Assembly (NCBI GenBank): GCA_000010565.1
Contig: AP009389.1
Location: 1,116,001 to 1,180,000 of the forward strand
DNA from: Pelotomaculum thermopropionicum SI
GTDB taxonomy: Bacteria > Bacillota > Desulfotomaculia > Desulfotomaculales > Pelotomaculaceae
Direction of reading: 5' to 3'
Length of the DNA stretch: 64,000 nucleotides
The notes below the pieces were generated by a model, which saw only the letters and a list, made by a program, of their open reading frames with translations, was not told the origin of the DNA and made no database searches. A program made the translations under genes and the position numbers. Position 1 is the stretch's first letter. Each line of letters starts with the position of its first letter. Shown piece after piece: positions 26,288-34,658 of this stretch.

Positions 26288-28291
26288 ATGAGAAAAACAC
26301 GTTACAGATACCTTGGTTGCATTTTAACCTTTGCTTTACTTTTTGCCATGCTTCCTGTAATGCCTGCCGGAGCGATTGATTCCGGCGAACTGCGGCAGAT
26401 GTTTGACCGGCTGGACACCGTCAATAACGGGAACTGGCACAAGGATGCCAACAACGACGAATCGGCGCTGGCCTGGGGCGAAAGCTATGTTTTGGACTCT
26501 TACGTAACTATGTATGAGGCCACCGGGGATACTTACTACCTGGACAAGTTCGTTACCCACGGCAAGAGCGTTCTGGCCCAGCGGGACACCTCCAGGGGGG
26601 TTACGGACTACCGCGGCTTAAGCCTGCCCGCCTGGCGAAACGGCAAATATACTCTGAACGGTGAATACGCCATTTTTGCCGTGCATACCGGGATGATCGT
26701 TTATCCCATGGCCAGGTTTGCCGCCCTTGTCGCTGAAAATCCCTCCCTGAATAAATACAGGGAGGACATGGAGCTGTTCCTGCAGGCGGCAAAAGACGCC
26801 GTGGCGGTGCACCGGGATGAGTGGGTGGACAACGGTGATACCGGCTATTACAAGTTCCCTGATGATATGCCTTACAAACAGGCCGGCATGGGCCTGCCCT
26901 TCAACCAGTACCTGGCCATGGCCAGGGCGGAGCTGATGATTTACCGCGCCACCGGCGAAGCCCAGTATCTGGAGCGGGCGAGGAAAATGCTCCAGCACTT
27001 CAAGAACAGCCTGGCCGTTGATCAGGATACCGGCGGCTACATCTGGCGTTATTCTGCTTTTTACAGCTCATCTTACGAGGATACCGGACATGCCAAGACA
27101 GACGTGGATGCAGCTTTTCAAGGTTACAGCGCCGGGGTGGTGTTTAACGCCGAAGACATGGTCCGGTTTGCCAATAACGCTGCTAGGAAGATCATCAGGC
27201 CCGACGGAAATATCGCCGGCAATATTCTGGGCGAAGGCACAATCCAGTATCCCTGGCTGATTGGATTCTGGTCGGCCTTCGGGCAGTTTGCACCTGTGAT
27301 TACGGATACCGCCTATAAAGTGCTTTCAGAAATGTCTTACGGCGGGCCCAGCGGCCTTCTGGCCGTGGCCATGCTGAACAAGGCCTGTTCTCAGCCTGGC
27401 TACCGTGGCGGCGAAGGGCAGAATCCTCCGCCGGTGGACAACCCTCCGCCGTCCGGCGAGATGGTGAAGAACGGCGATTTCAGCCAGGGCCAGACCGGGT
27501 GGTCCGGGCCCGACGTGGTGGTGAAAACAGAAAGCAACGGGAACAAATACGGAAGCGCGAAATACGGGTGGAACTTCTACCAGTACGTTCCGGTGGAGCC
27601 GGGCGCGAAATATGTTTTGAGCGCGTCCACCAGGCGGGGGAGTGCGGCCAGCGAGGCCAGGATAGCGTACTTTTTTTACGATGCAGCCGGCAGGCAGCTG
27701 GCCAGCGGCGACGTCCTTTATAAACACAAGGGAACGGGGTGGGAGCAGATTCCGGCCCGGACCGTCACCGCCCCGGCCGGGGCGGCCAGGATCCTGATCA
27801 AGCTGCTGGTCAACGGCGGTTCCGGCACCCACGACTTCGATAATATCTCCATGAAGCCGTTGGACAACCCTCCGCCGTCCGGCGAGATGGTGAAGAACGG
27901 CGATTTCAGCCAGGGCCAGACCGGGTGGTCCGGGCCCGACGTGGTGGTGAAAACAGAAAGCAACGGGAACAAATACGGAAGCGCGAAGTACGGGTGGAAC
28001 TTCTACCAGTACGTTCCGGTGGAGCCGGGCGCGAAATATGTTTTGAGCGCCTCGACCAGGCGGGGGAGTGCGGCCAGCGAGGCCAGGATAGCATACTTTT
28101 TTTACGATGCAGCCGGCAGGCAGCTGGCCAGCGGCGACATACTTTATAAACACAAGGGAACGGGATGGGAGCAGATTCCGGCCCGGACCGTCACCGCCCC
28201 GGCCGGGGCGGCCAGGATCCTGATCAAGCTGCTGGTCAACGGCGGTTCCGGCACCCACGACTTCGATAATATCTCCATGAAAAAGGCATAG
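26288..28291 (+). CDS. Secreted alpha-helical barrel carbohydrate-active protein with two near-identical CBM-like domains
   Basis: 667 residues. A clear signal peptide (about 1-28, ending MPAGA) is followed by an all-helical domain to about residue 370 that resembles (alpha/alpha)6 glycoside hydrolase, lyase or uronyl-epimerase folds (ESALAWGESYVLDSYVTMYE, GLPFNQYLAMARAELMIYRA, IRPDGNIAGN). Then come two copies of a 142-residue beta-sandwich module of the CBM4/9/22 kind (GEMVKNGDFSQGQTGWSG, FYQYVPVEPGAKYVLSAS, HDFDNISMK), each led by a Pro-rich linker. It probably acts on the exported polysaccharide. The catalytic residues were not identified. A strong AAGGAGG site precedes the ATG. Confidence 0.8.
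   Translation: MRKTRYRYLGCILTFALLFAMLPVMPAGAIDSGELRQMFDRLDTVNNGNWHKDANNDESALAWGESYVLDSYVTMYEATGDTYYLDKFVTHGKSVLAQRDTSRGVTDYRGLSLPAWRNGKYTLNGEYAIFAVHTGMIVYPMARFAALVAENPSLNKYREDMELFLQAAKDAVAVHRDEWVDNGDTGYYKFPDDMPYKQAGMGLPFNQYLAMARAELMIYRATGEAQYLERARKMLQHFKNSLAVDQDTGGYIWRYSAFYSSSYEDTGHAKTDVDAAFQGYSAGVVFNAEDMVRFANNAARKIIRPDGNIAGNILGEGTIQYPWLIGFWSAFGQFAPVITDTAYKVLSEMSYGGPSGLLAVAMLNKACSQPGYRGGEGQNPPPVDNPPPSGEMVKNGDFSQGQTGWSGPDVVVKTESNGNKYGSAKYGWNFYQYVPVEPGAKYVLSASTRRGSAASEARIAYFFYDAAGRQLASGDVLYKHKGTGWEQIPARTVTAPAGAARILIKLLVNGGSGTHDFDNISMKPLDNPPPSGEMVKNGDFSQGQTGWSGPDVVVKTESNGNKYGSAKYGWNFYQYVPVEPGAKYVLSASTRRGSAASEARIAYFFYDAAGRQLASGDILYKHKGTGWEQIPARTVTAPAGAARILIKLLVNGGSGTHDFDNISMKKA
27437..28288 (+). 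repeat. Tandem 426-bp direct repeat encoding duplicated CBM-like modules
   Basis: Two copies (27437-27862 and 27863-28288) in the same frame differ by only a handful of substitutions, most of them silent, and diverge only in the last few codons. Such nucleotide identity means recent duplication or ongoing gene conversion. Confidence 0.93.
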
Positions 28292-28302
28292 GACGTTCTG
28301 GA

Positions 28303-28330
28303 AAAGCCACCTGATCTGGCGGGTGGCTTT
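28303..28330 (+). terminator. Hairpin downstream of the CBM protein gene
   Basis: AAAGCCACC pairs with GGTGGCTTT around a ten-base loop, 12 bases after the stop codon. The T-run is short, so termination is likely but not certain. Confidence 0.5.
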
Positions 28331-28352
28331 CAGGTTGCTGACAAAGTCCCCC

Positions 28353-28557
28353 CGGTGGCTGAAACCGCTTGGCTCAGAATGCTCCGCGTCGGGTGAGTAT
28401 GCGCTCACTTCGGGCGGACTTGGGGCGCCCTCAACTCACCGTCCTGGCTCGGTGAGGGCTGGCGCGGACGTCCTGTCCGCGCCCCCAATTCCGCAACCTC
28501 AGTTTCGCCAAGTTCACCAAACGACGCTACGCAACAGAGCAGCGTCTTCAGCCACCG
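28353..28557. repeat. Structured intergenic element bounded by an 11-bp inverted repeat (MITE- or ncRNA-like)
   Basis: The gene-free stretch 28292-28703 contains a 205-bp block whose ends are the exact inverted repeat CGGTGGCTGAA/TTCAGCCACCG. Inside are several strong hairpins: GGCGCGGAC/GTCCGCGCC (28461-28483), CTCACCG/CGGTGAG (28435-28456) and GTGAG/CTCAC. An 88-codon open frame across it has no family resemblance and disrupts these stems, so I treat it as non-coding. It could be a small non-autonomous element, a dispersed intergenic repeat, or a folded RNA. Confidence 0.5.
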
Positions 28558-28588
28558 ATGGCTTTAATGGTAGTTTGTCTTCAGTCTG

Positions 28589-28618
28589 AAGCCACCTGCT
28601 ACGGCAGGTGGCTTTTAT
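28589..28618 (+). terminator. Perfect 11-bp stem terminator-like hairpin
   Basis: AAGCCACCTGC/GCAGGTGGCTT with a tacg loop, followed by TTTATC. The arm sequence echoes the hairpin at 28303, so the two bracket the structured element. Confidence 0.6.
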
Positions 28619-28703
28619 CATGCCCCTGCAAAAGTCACCATCCCCGGGCCGCTGCCATATAATGTGGAGAGCGAAAACCGGCCGGTCAGGAGAGGCTGTA
28701 ACT

Positions 28704-29438
28704 GTGATAAATTACATTCACCCGCGGGCCGCCATGGGAAAAAGCTGCACGATAGGCTTTTACTCCGTTGTCCGCGAGGACGTCTGGATCGGGGAAGGCA
28801 CCTCAATCGGAAATAACGTTACCATTTACCCCGGGACGGTGGTGGGAGAAAACTGTTTTATCGGCGACAACTGCGTTCTGGGCAAGCAGCCCCATCCGGC
28901 CAGAACAAGCACCGTCCGGCCTGACGGCCTGCTGGAGCCGTTAAGGCTGGGGGCCGGCAGCGTTGTTGGCAGCGGAGCCGTGCTTTACGCCGGGACCGTA
29001 ATAAAGGAAGAGGTGATGATCGGAGATCTGGCCTCGGTACGGGAGAGGTGCAAAATCGGCCGCCGGGTAATCATCGGCCGCGGCGCTGTTCTGGAAAATG
29101 ACGTGTCTGTGGGGGATTACAGCAAGCTCCAGACCGGGGCGTACCTGACGGCACATACTTCTGTTTCCGCCCGGGCCTTTATCGCGCCCATGGTGATTAC
29201 GGCCAACGACAACCAGATGGGGAGGACAGAAGAGCGCCTTTCTGAAAAAAGGGGGCCCTGCATAGAAGAGGGCGCCAGGATAGGCGCCGGGGCGCTGCTG
29301 CTGCCGGGAGTGAGGGTTGCTGCGGAAACCTTTGTTGCAGCCGGCTCACTGGTCACCAGGGACACCCGGCCCGGAACGGTGGTAATGGGACGGCCCGCCA
29401 GGTTCGTAAGGTTTGTTCCGGAGAAGGAAAAAGGTTAG
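28704..29438 (+). CDS. Left-handed beta-helix acyltransferase (WbpD-like N-acetyltransferase)
   Basis: 244 residues from GTG 28704, with AGGAG about a dozen bases upstream. The body is made of hexapeptide repeats ([LIV]-G-x4: CTIGFYSVV, VWIGEGTSIGNNVTIYPG, ENCFIGDNCVLG, ARIGAGALLLPGVRV) that fold as a left-handed beta helix and trimerise. The C-terminal segment ends TRDTRPGTVVMGRPARFVR, as in sugar N-acetyltransferases such as WbpD/WlbB. With the oxidoreductase and aminotransferases downstream it fits acetylation of a 3-amino sugar nucleotide. A longer frame to 28608 runs into the terminator and is rejected. Confidence 0.8.
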   Translation: MINYIHPRAAMGKSCTIGFYSVVREDVWIGEGTSIGNNVTIYPGTVVGENCFIGDNCVLGKQPHPARTSTVRPDGLLEPLRLGAGSVVGSGAVLYAGTVIKEEVMIGDLASVRERCKIGRRVIIGRGAVLENDVSVGDYSKLQTGAYLTAHTSVSARAFIAPMVITANDNQMGRTEERLSEKRGPCIEEGARIGAGALLLPGVRVAAETFVAAGSLVTRDTRPGTVVMGRPARFVRFVPEKEKG

Positions 29439-29442
29439 GGGA

Positions 29443-30060
29443 GTGGCTCTTTTGGAACTGGTCCGCCTTTGGGAAATATTGAATAAAAGGCTGTCCGTTA
29501 TACTTGTAACGGTCATTCTGGCGGTGGTGACCAGCGGGGTGACGTGCATGCTTTTGCCCGTTCAGTACCGGGCCAGGGCATTCCTGCGGCTTGATCAGAC
29601 CGACCCCGCCACCGGCCTTTCCAGGCCGGATTACAACAGCTTGATGATGTACCGCCAGCTGGCAAGGACATACAGCGAACTGGCGGCAAGCGAGCCGGTA
29701 ATGCAAAAACTGTCCGGTGCCGTCAACGGCGAGTTGAGCCCCGAAAAACTCAAGGAAATGGTTTCGGTCCGCAAAGTTAAGGATCTGGAACTGCTTGAGA
29801 TCTCGGTGGTGGATGAAAACCCGGAGCGGGCGGCATATCTTGCCGACAGGCTGGCCGCCATTTTGCAGCAGGAGGAAAGAAATGCATGGAAGATGAACAA
29901 CCTGCAGGTAATCGTCCCGGCCTTTCCCGACAGGCGCCCGGCAGGGCCGAACGTCTTCCTTGCCGTTTTCACCGCCGGTCTGGCCGGCCTGGGTTTAGCG
30001 GTAATGGCGGTGGCTGTATTGGAATACCCGGCCGGGAAAGGACAGTCATGGCCAGGGTGA
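29443..30060 (+). CDS. Second Wzz-type chain-length regulator
   Basis: About 205 residues with the Wzz plan: helix near 11-34, extracytoplasmic part (YRARAFLRLDQTD, YRQLARTYSELAASEPVM), Pro-rich motif (FPDRRPAGPNVF) and a second helix near 170-192. It is a distant paralogue of the protein at 6935 and lacks the longer cytoplasmic tail. GTG 29443 and TTG 29452 both sit at sensible distances from AGGGGAG, so the start is uncertain by three codons. No kinase gene is beside it; it may share the one at 7623. Confidence 0.75.
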   Translation: MALLELVRLWEILNKRLSVILVTVILAVVTSGVTCMLLPVQYRARAFLRLDQTDPATGLSRPDYNSLMMYRQLARTYSELAASEPVMQKLSGAVNGELSPEKLKEMVSVRKVKDLELLEISVVDENPERAAYLADRLAAILQQEERNAWKMNNLQVIVPAFPDRRPAGPNVFLAVFTAGLAGLGLAVMAVAVLEYPAGKGQSWPG

Positions 30061-31085
30061 AATTCGGCATTGCCGGCTGCGGCCGGATTGCAAGGGTACA
30101 TGCAGAGGAAATTTTAACTATGCCGCAGGCGGAACTGGCGTCGGTTTGCGACATCGATCCGGGGGCCTTGCAAAGCTTTACCTGCCGCTACGGGGTAAAG
30201 GGATACCGGGATTATGCGGAAATGCTCAATAAAAGCGACCTTGACGTTATTGTCATCTGCACCCCCAGCGGGCTGCACGCAGAAATGGGGATTATGGCGG
30301 CGCGGTTGGGGAAGCATGTTCTCGTTGAAAAGCCCATGGCTCTTACGCTTGAAGACGCAGACAGGCTCATCGAAACCTGCGAGAAGGAGGGAGTCCTTCT
30401 TTCGGTGGTTTTGCAAAACAGGTTCAAACCGCCTTTCCGGTTGCTGAAAATGGCCGTGGATGAGGGGAGATTCGGCAAATTGAGCCATGCCGGGGTAACC
30501 GTCCGGTGGAACCGTGACGAGGCATATTTTCATAACAATCCGTGGCGCGGCAAGAAGGCGGAGGACGGGGGGGTGATGATGAACCAGGCCATCCACAGCA
30601 TCGACATGCTTCAGTGGTTAATGGGTCAGGTTGAATCATTATTTGCATATACGGCCACCCGCTACCGCCCCATTGAGGCAGAGGATGTCGGGGTTGCTGT
30701 TCTAAGGTTCAAAAGCGGCGCCTTGGGCGTGATTGAAGCCGCTTCTACCGTTTACCCCCGCAACCTGGAGGAGACCATTGCCCTTTTTGGAGAGAAGGGA
30801 ACCGCCGTAATAGGAGGGGTTAAAGCGGGGGAAATAAAAACCTGGCAGTTCAGTGAAGCCGGAGAAGAAGGCAAATTCCTGCCCGGCCGGAATGATGCCG
30901 CCGGGAACGTGAAATCGGGCCACCGGGTTGTTTTGGAGAACATGATAAAGGCGCTGAAGACGGGCGGCGGCCTTGCCGTCGACGGCCGGGAGGGGAGAAA
31001 GGCGCTGGAGATTGTGCTGGGAATTTACCGTTCGGCCGAAACCGGCATGCCGGTATCCCTGCCGCTCACCAGGCGCTGCGGTTAA
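30048..31085 (+). CDS. Gfo/Idh/MocA-family NAD(P)-dependent oxidoreductase (WbpB-like)
   Basis: 345 residues from ATG 30048, 13 bp inside the Wzz-like gene. Rossmann motif FGIAGCGRIARVHAEEI, then ICTPSGLHAEMGI, HVLVEKPMALTLEDAD (the conserved EKP), and GGVMMNQAIHSIDMLQWLMG with the catalytic-region His. In the WbpB group the enzyme oxidises C3 of UDP-GlcNAc-uronic acid, preparing it for transamination. The next two genes are sugar aminotransferases and the previous cassette has an N-acetyltransferase, so this reading is well supported by context but not proven. Confidence 0.85.
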   Translation: MARVKFGIAGCGRIARVHAEEILTMPQAELASVCDIDPGALQSFTCRYGVKGYRDYAEMLNKSDLDVIVICTPSGLHAEMGIMAARLGKHVLVEKPMALTLEDADRLIETCEKEGVLLSVVLQNRFKPPFRLLKMAVDEGRFGKLSHAGVTVRWNRDEAYFHNNPWRGKKAEDGGVMMNQAIHSIDMLQWLMGQVESLFAYTATRYRPIEAEDVGVAVLRFKSGALGVIEAASTVYPRNLEETIALFGEKGTAVIGGVKAGEIKTWQFSEAGEEGKFLPGRNDAAGNVKSGHRVVLENMIKALKTGGGLAVDGREGRKALEIVLGIYRSAETGMPVSLPLTRRCG

Positions 31086-31120
31086 TTTGCCTTTTATTTT
31101 ACTGTAGAGGGAGGGGGAAA

Positions 31121-32221
31121 TTGACGGTTGCCCTTTTTGACTTGAAAAGGCAGTACCAGAGCCTGGAAAATGAAATAACCGGGGCCATCCGGGAGGTTCT
31201 GGCAGGAGGGGAATACATCCTGGGCCGGCGGGTGCAAATGCTGGAGGAGCAGGTTGCCGCCTACTGCGGGGCAAGGTATGGCGTTGGTGTGGCCAGCGGC
31301 ACCGACGCCCTGTTTCTTTCCCTGGCGGCCTGCGGCGTCGGCAGAGGCGACGAGGTCATCACCACCCCTTTCACCTTTTTTGCCACTGCCGGGGCCATAT
31401 CCCGGACCGGGGCCATCCCGGTATTTGCAGACATTGATCCCCGCACCTTTAATATTGATCCGGAAAAAATTGAAGCCAGGATCACCGGCCGGACCAGGGC
31501 CGTTGTGCCCGTGCATATCTTCGGCCAGATGGCGGACATGGACGCAATTTTAGAAATAGCCGGAAAATACGGCCTGGCGGTAATTGAAGACGCCTGCCAG
31601 GCCATAGGCTCGGAAAACAAAGGCAGGAAGGCCGGGTCTTTGGGGCTTGCCGGCTGCTTCAGCTTTTTTCCCGCTAAAAACCTGGGATGCTGCGGCGACG
31701 GCGGAATGATCGTAACCAGCAATGAAAAACTGGCTGCCAGAATAAGATCCCTCCGGGCGCACGGCAGCAGCAAAAAGTTTTTTCACGAGACAATAGGCTG
31801 CAACAGCCGGCTGGACGAGATTCAGGCGGCGGTTTTGCTGGTGAAATTGAAGTACCTCGAAAAATGGCTGAACAGGCGGGCGGCCCTGGCCGGCCTGTAC
31901 TCCTCGCTGCTGAAAGGCGCTGTTGTTACCCCCTTCGTGGCGCCCGGGAACAGGCACACTTACCATCTTTATGTAATCCGCACGCCCAGGAGGGAAGCGG
32001 TTAAAAGGCACCTGGAAAAAAACGGGGTGTCATGCGGCCTGTACTATCCCCTGCCCCTGCATCTCCAGCCGGCTTACCAATGGCTGGGCTACAGGAAGGG
32101 GGATTTTCCGGAGGCGGAAAAGGCTTCGGAAGAGCTGCTGGCAATTCCCCTTTATCCGGAGCTAACCCGTGCCGAGGTGGAAAGAATTGCTTTGCTGGTC
32201 AGGCAGGGGGTACAGAGCTAA
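31121..32221 (+). CDS. DegT/DnrJ/EryC1/StrS sugar aminotransferase (WbpE-like)
   Basis: 366 residues from TTG behind GAGGGAGGGGG. PLP-dependent fold type I sugar aminotransferase: ASGTDALFLSLAACGVGRGDEVITTPFTF, ADIDPRTFNIDP, VPVHIFGQMADMDAI, VIEDACQAIGS, with the Schiff-base Lys in SFFPAKNLGCCGDGG. Converts a 3-keto (or 4-keto) nucleotide sugar to the amino sugar. It follows the WbpB-like oxidoreductase by 35 bp. It is paralogous to the next gene, and the two may act at different positions of the sugar ring. Confidence 0.88.
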   Translation: MTVALFDLKRQYQSLENEITGAIREVLAGGEYILGRRVQMLEEQVAAYCGARYGVGVASGTDALFLSLAACGVGRGDEVITTPFTFFATAGAISRTGAIPVFADIDPRTFNIDPEKIEARITGRTRAVVPVHIFGQMADMDAILEIAGKYGLAVIEDACQAIGSENKGRKAGSLGLAGCFSFFPAKNLGCCGDGGMIVTSNEKLAARIRSLRAHGSSKKFFHETIGCNSRLDEIQAAVLLVKLKYLEKWLNRRAALAGLYSSLLKGAVVTPFVAPGNRHTYHLYVIRTPRREAVKRHLEKNGVSCGLYYPLPLHLQPAYQWLGYRKGDFPEAEKASEELLAIPLYPELTRAEVERIALLVRQGVQS

Positions 32222-32309
32222 AACCCGGCCACGCTCCGGCGCCTGACTGGCACATCTTCCGTGTCCGGTTAATAAACTAAATAAGACTGGAAAAGGAAGG
32301 TGCTAAAGT

Positions 32310-33422
32310 ATGAATGTTCCTCTTTCGTCCCCCGACATTGGCCAGAGGGAACGGGAACTGGTAAACGAAGTACTAGCCGGCAGCATTCTCAGCATGGGCC
32401 CCAAGGTGGAGCAATTTGAGCGGATGGTGGCCGAATATCTTGGGGTTAAGGAAGCGGTGGCGGTGAGCAGCGGGACCAGCGGCCTTCACCTGGCGGTGCG
32501 GGCGCTCGGCATAGGCGAAGGCGACGAGGTGATCACCACGCCCTTCAGTTTTGTTGCCTCCAGCAACTGTATCCTCTATGAGCGGGCCCGGCCGGTGTTT
32601 GTTGATATAGATCCGCTCACGTTGAACATCGATCCGGAAGGGATAGAAGCCAAAATAACCCCCAGGACCAGGGCCATTCTTCCCGTGCATGTCTTCGGGC
32701 GGCCGGCAGATATGGCTGTTATTATGGATATTGCGAAAAAACACGGGCTGTATGTTATTGAAGACGCCTGCGAAGCCGTGGGCGCCAGCTATAACGGTAA
32801 AATGGCGGGCAGCGAGGGCGATGCAGGTGTGTTTGCCTTTTACCCCAACAAACAGATTACCACCGCCGAAGGCGGGATTATTTCCACCAACAGCACCGAA
32901 CTGGCCGGTTTGTGCCGGAGCATGCGCAACCAGGGGAGGATCGATGGAAAAAAATGGCTTGACCATTGCCACCTCGGCTATAATTACCGGATGGATGAAT
33001 TGAGCGCCGCCCTGGGCGTAGCCCAGATGGAGCGCATCGACGAAATTCTGGCAAAGCGGGAGGCGGTGGCCAGGGCCTATAATGCCAGGCTGGGGCGGTT
33101 GAAGGGAGTCACGCTACCTCATATGGAACCGGGGATTAAAATAAGCTGGTTTGTTTATGTAATCCGCCTGGACCCCGGCATCAGCCGTGACAGGGTGATG
33201 ACCTACCTGCAGGAAAAAGGCGTGGACTGCAGGCCTTATTTCCCGCCGGTCCACCTGCAGCCTTTCTACAGGGAAACGTTTGGCTACCGGGAAGGGGACT
33301 ATCCCAATGCGGAGCGGGCCGCCTCCGCGACGCTGGCGCTGCCGTTTTTCAACAATTTAACGGAACAGCAGATGGATTACGTGGTTGAAGTGCTGGAACA
33401 GGCGATAAGCCGGGCGGCATAA
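32310..33422 (+). CDS. DegT/DnrJ/EryC1/StrS sugar aminotransferase
   Basis: 370 residues. The same family as the previous gene: SSGTSGLHLAVRALGIGEGDEVI, VDIDPLTLNIDPEG, LPVHVFGRPADM, VIEDACEAVGA, Schiff-base Lys in FAFYPNKQITTAEGG, and YNYRMDELSAALGVAQ. The FYPNKQ variant is common in enzymes making 4-amino or 3-amino sugars in capsule clusters. RBS AAAGGAAGG upstream of the ATG. This is the last gene of the rightward polysaccharide locus and ends in a bidirectional terminator. Confidence 0.88.
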   Translation: MNVPLSSPDIGQRERELVNEVLAGSILSMGPKVEQFERMVAEYLGVKEAVAVSSGTSGLHLAVRALGIGEGDEVITTPFSFVASSNCILYERARPVFVDIDPLTLNIDPEGIEAKITPRTRAILPVHVFGRPADMAVIMDIAKKHGLYVIEDACEAVGASYNGKMAGSEGDAGVFAFYPNKQITTAEGGIISTNSTELAGLCRSMRNQGRIDGKKWLDHCHLGYNYRMDELSAALGVAQMERIDEILAKREAVARAYNARLGRLKGVTLPHMEPGIKISWFVYVIRLDPGISRDRVMTYLQEKGVDCRPYFPPVHLQPFYRETFGYREGDYPNAERAASATLALPFFNNLTEQQMDYVVEVLEQAISRAA

Positions 33423-33423
33423 A

Positions 33424-33448
33424 AAAAGCCGGTTATTTGCCGGCTTTT
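33424..33448. terminator. Bidirectional terminator between convergent genes
   Basis: AAAAGCCGG/CCGGCTTTT with a seven-base loop; A-run on one side and T-run on the other. It serves the aminotransferase gene and the convergent membrane protein gene, whose stop codon lies within the arm. Confidence 0.75.
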
Positions 33449-34014
33449 GACTCTTCATCGAAGAGGGGCGATTTATCTATGACGGTTTTTTCCGTTACGT
33501 TCACGTTAACGTCGACATCTGCCGGGACTTCGTAAACAATCCGGTTATTCTTCGACAGGATGAGCTTGGGCGCTTGCTCCGAAGTGTTTCCTGTTAAAGT
33601 AATGTCAATTACCTTATGCCTGGACGATGTCTTGGTAACTATCATTTCCACGTCCCCGAATTTGATCAAATCGCCCACTTTGCTTCCCGAGGCAATTATG
33701 TTGTTGATGCTGGCCGCTGCCGGTGGTGCGGGAGTGGACGGCGGGTTTGAAACACTGCCCGGAGTTGTTGCTGGCGCTGGATTTGCCCTAGTTTGAGCAG
33801 GGCTGGCGGGTTGAGCGCTGGCAGGACTGCTTTGTGCTGCCTTTGCAGGCGTTCCCTCTTTTTGCAATTCTTCTGCCTGCTTTGTATAGGACTCCTGATT
33901 AAATTCCCTTTCCTTTAAACTTACGTAATTCTCTTTCCAGAGGTAGGCTCCAAGCAAAATAATCAAACCAAAGAAGGCAATTGATACCGTAAAAAAAATT
34001 TCCCGCCTGGTCAC
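33433..34014 (-). CDS. Membrane-anchored protein of unknown function with Pro/Ala-rich linker
   Basis: 193 residues. One N-terminal helix (about 7-27), a charged stretch, a low-complexity Ala/Pro/Ser/Thr linker (about 60-105), then a beta-rich domain of about 85 residues (GDLIKFGDVEMIVTKTS, VIDITLTGN, RIVYEVPADVDVNVNV). I do not recognise the family. The layout suits a surface or periplasm-facing domain on a flexible stalk. It is the last of three leftward genes, the others encoding secreted-type proteins sharing a C-terminal module. Confidence 0.6.
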   Translation of the reverse strand: MTRREIFFTVSIAFFGLIILLGAYLWKENYVSLKEREFNQESYTKQAEELQKEGTPAKAAQSSPASAQPASPAQTRANPAPATTPGSVSNPPSTPAPPAAASINNIIASGSKVGDLIKFGDVEMIVTKTSSRHKVIDITLTGNTSEQAPKLILSKNNRIVYEVPADVDVNVNVTEKTVIDKSPLFDEESKAGK

Positions 34015-34143
34015 TTTATTTTTCTTTCTCCCCCTTCCTTTTTAATTTCCTAATCCTGCGGGTGCCGGTTTTCATTATATTGTATTCAGCAGGTAAGAAA
34101 GTGTTAAGGGAATGAAATTAAAGGCACATCATGGGCGGTTGGA

Positions 34144-34575
34144 TTAGCTTTGGCCCTGGAACCAGATGGTAACAGCCGAATTAAAACCCTGTTTTTTATT
34201 TTTGAATTTTAACCTGGCAAACCTTAAGAAGTATTGCGGAACAATAACCTGCATATTTCCAGGGAAAACAGTTGATTCAGACTCACCGAAGGACCCCCAG
34301 GTGATGCCGTCCGTACTCATTTCCGCCTGACAAATTACTGGATTTAATCCCTCGTTTATCACTAAAAATGTAAATACACGCAGACGCGATACCTCCCTTG
34401 ATTTGCTGTGCCGTACTTCGTCAGAAGTCTTTAAGTTCCTTTGAACAAAACTGGAGAAATGGGGAGTCAATGAACTTTTATGCTTTTTTTTATCGGACTT
34501 CACAACATAAAACAGATTGCCGTTTTCCTCTACAATAAAATCTTTGGTTGAATTTTTCAAACTATTGGCCTTCAT
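34144..34575 (-). CDS. Small protein sharing the C-terminal domain of the adjacent repeat protein (DUF6385-like)
   Basis: 143 residues. The C-terminal 70 residues (EMSTDGITWGSFG, QVIVPQYFLRFARLKFKN, NSAVTIWFQGQS) match the end of the repeat protein at 34659 (QISPDATTWQDEA, LVAQTFLKYARVYYS, AVTLNIFFQGQS). I associate this module with DUF6385-type proteins of Clostridia, from memory and untested. The N-terminal half is basic and polar, with no signal peptide. Paralogous fragment or partner subunit of the neighbouring protein. Confidence 0.55.
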   Translation of the reverse strand: MKANSLKNSTKDFIVEENGNLFYVVKSDKKKHKSSLTPHFSSFVQRNLKTSDEVRHSKSREVSRLRVFTFLVINEGLNPVICQAEMSTDGITWGSFGESESTVFPGNMQVIVPQYFLRFARLKFKNKKQGFNSAVTIWFQGQS

Positions 34576-34658
34576 TAAATACCTCCGGGATTTTTTATTT
34601 ATTTAATTTATATGTATATTATAGAGGAGATTGGGAAGACATTGTCTTCCCAATCTTT

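Noticed and set aside
28323-28589. An 88-codon open frame between the CBM protein and the acetyltransferase
   Set aside because: It crosses strong hairpins, has no ribosome site, and its translation resembles no protein; the region is better explained as structured non-coding DNA.
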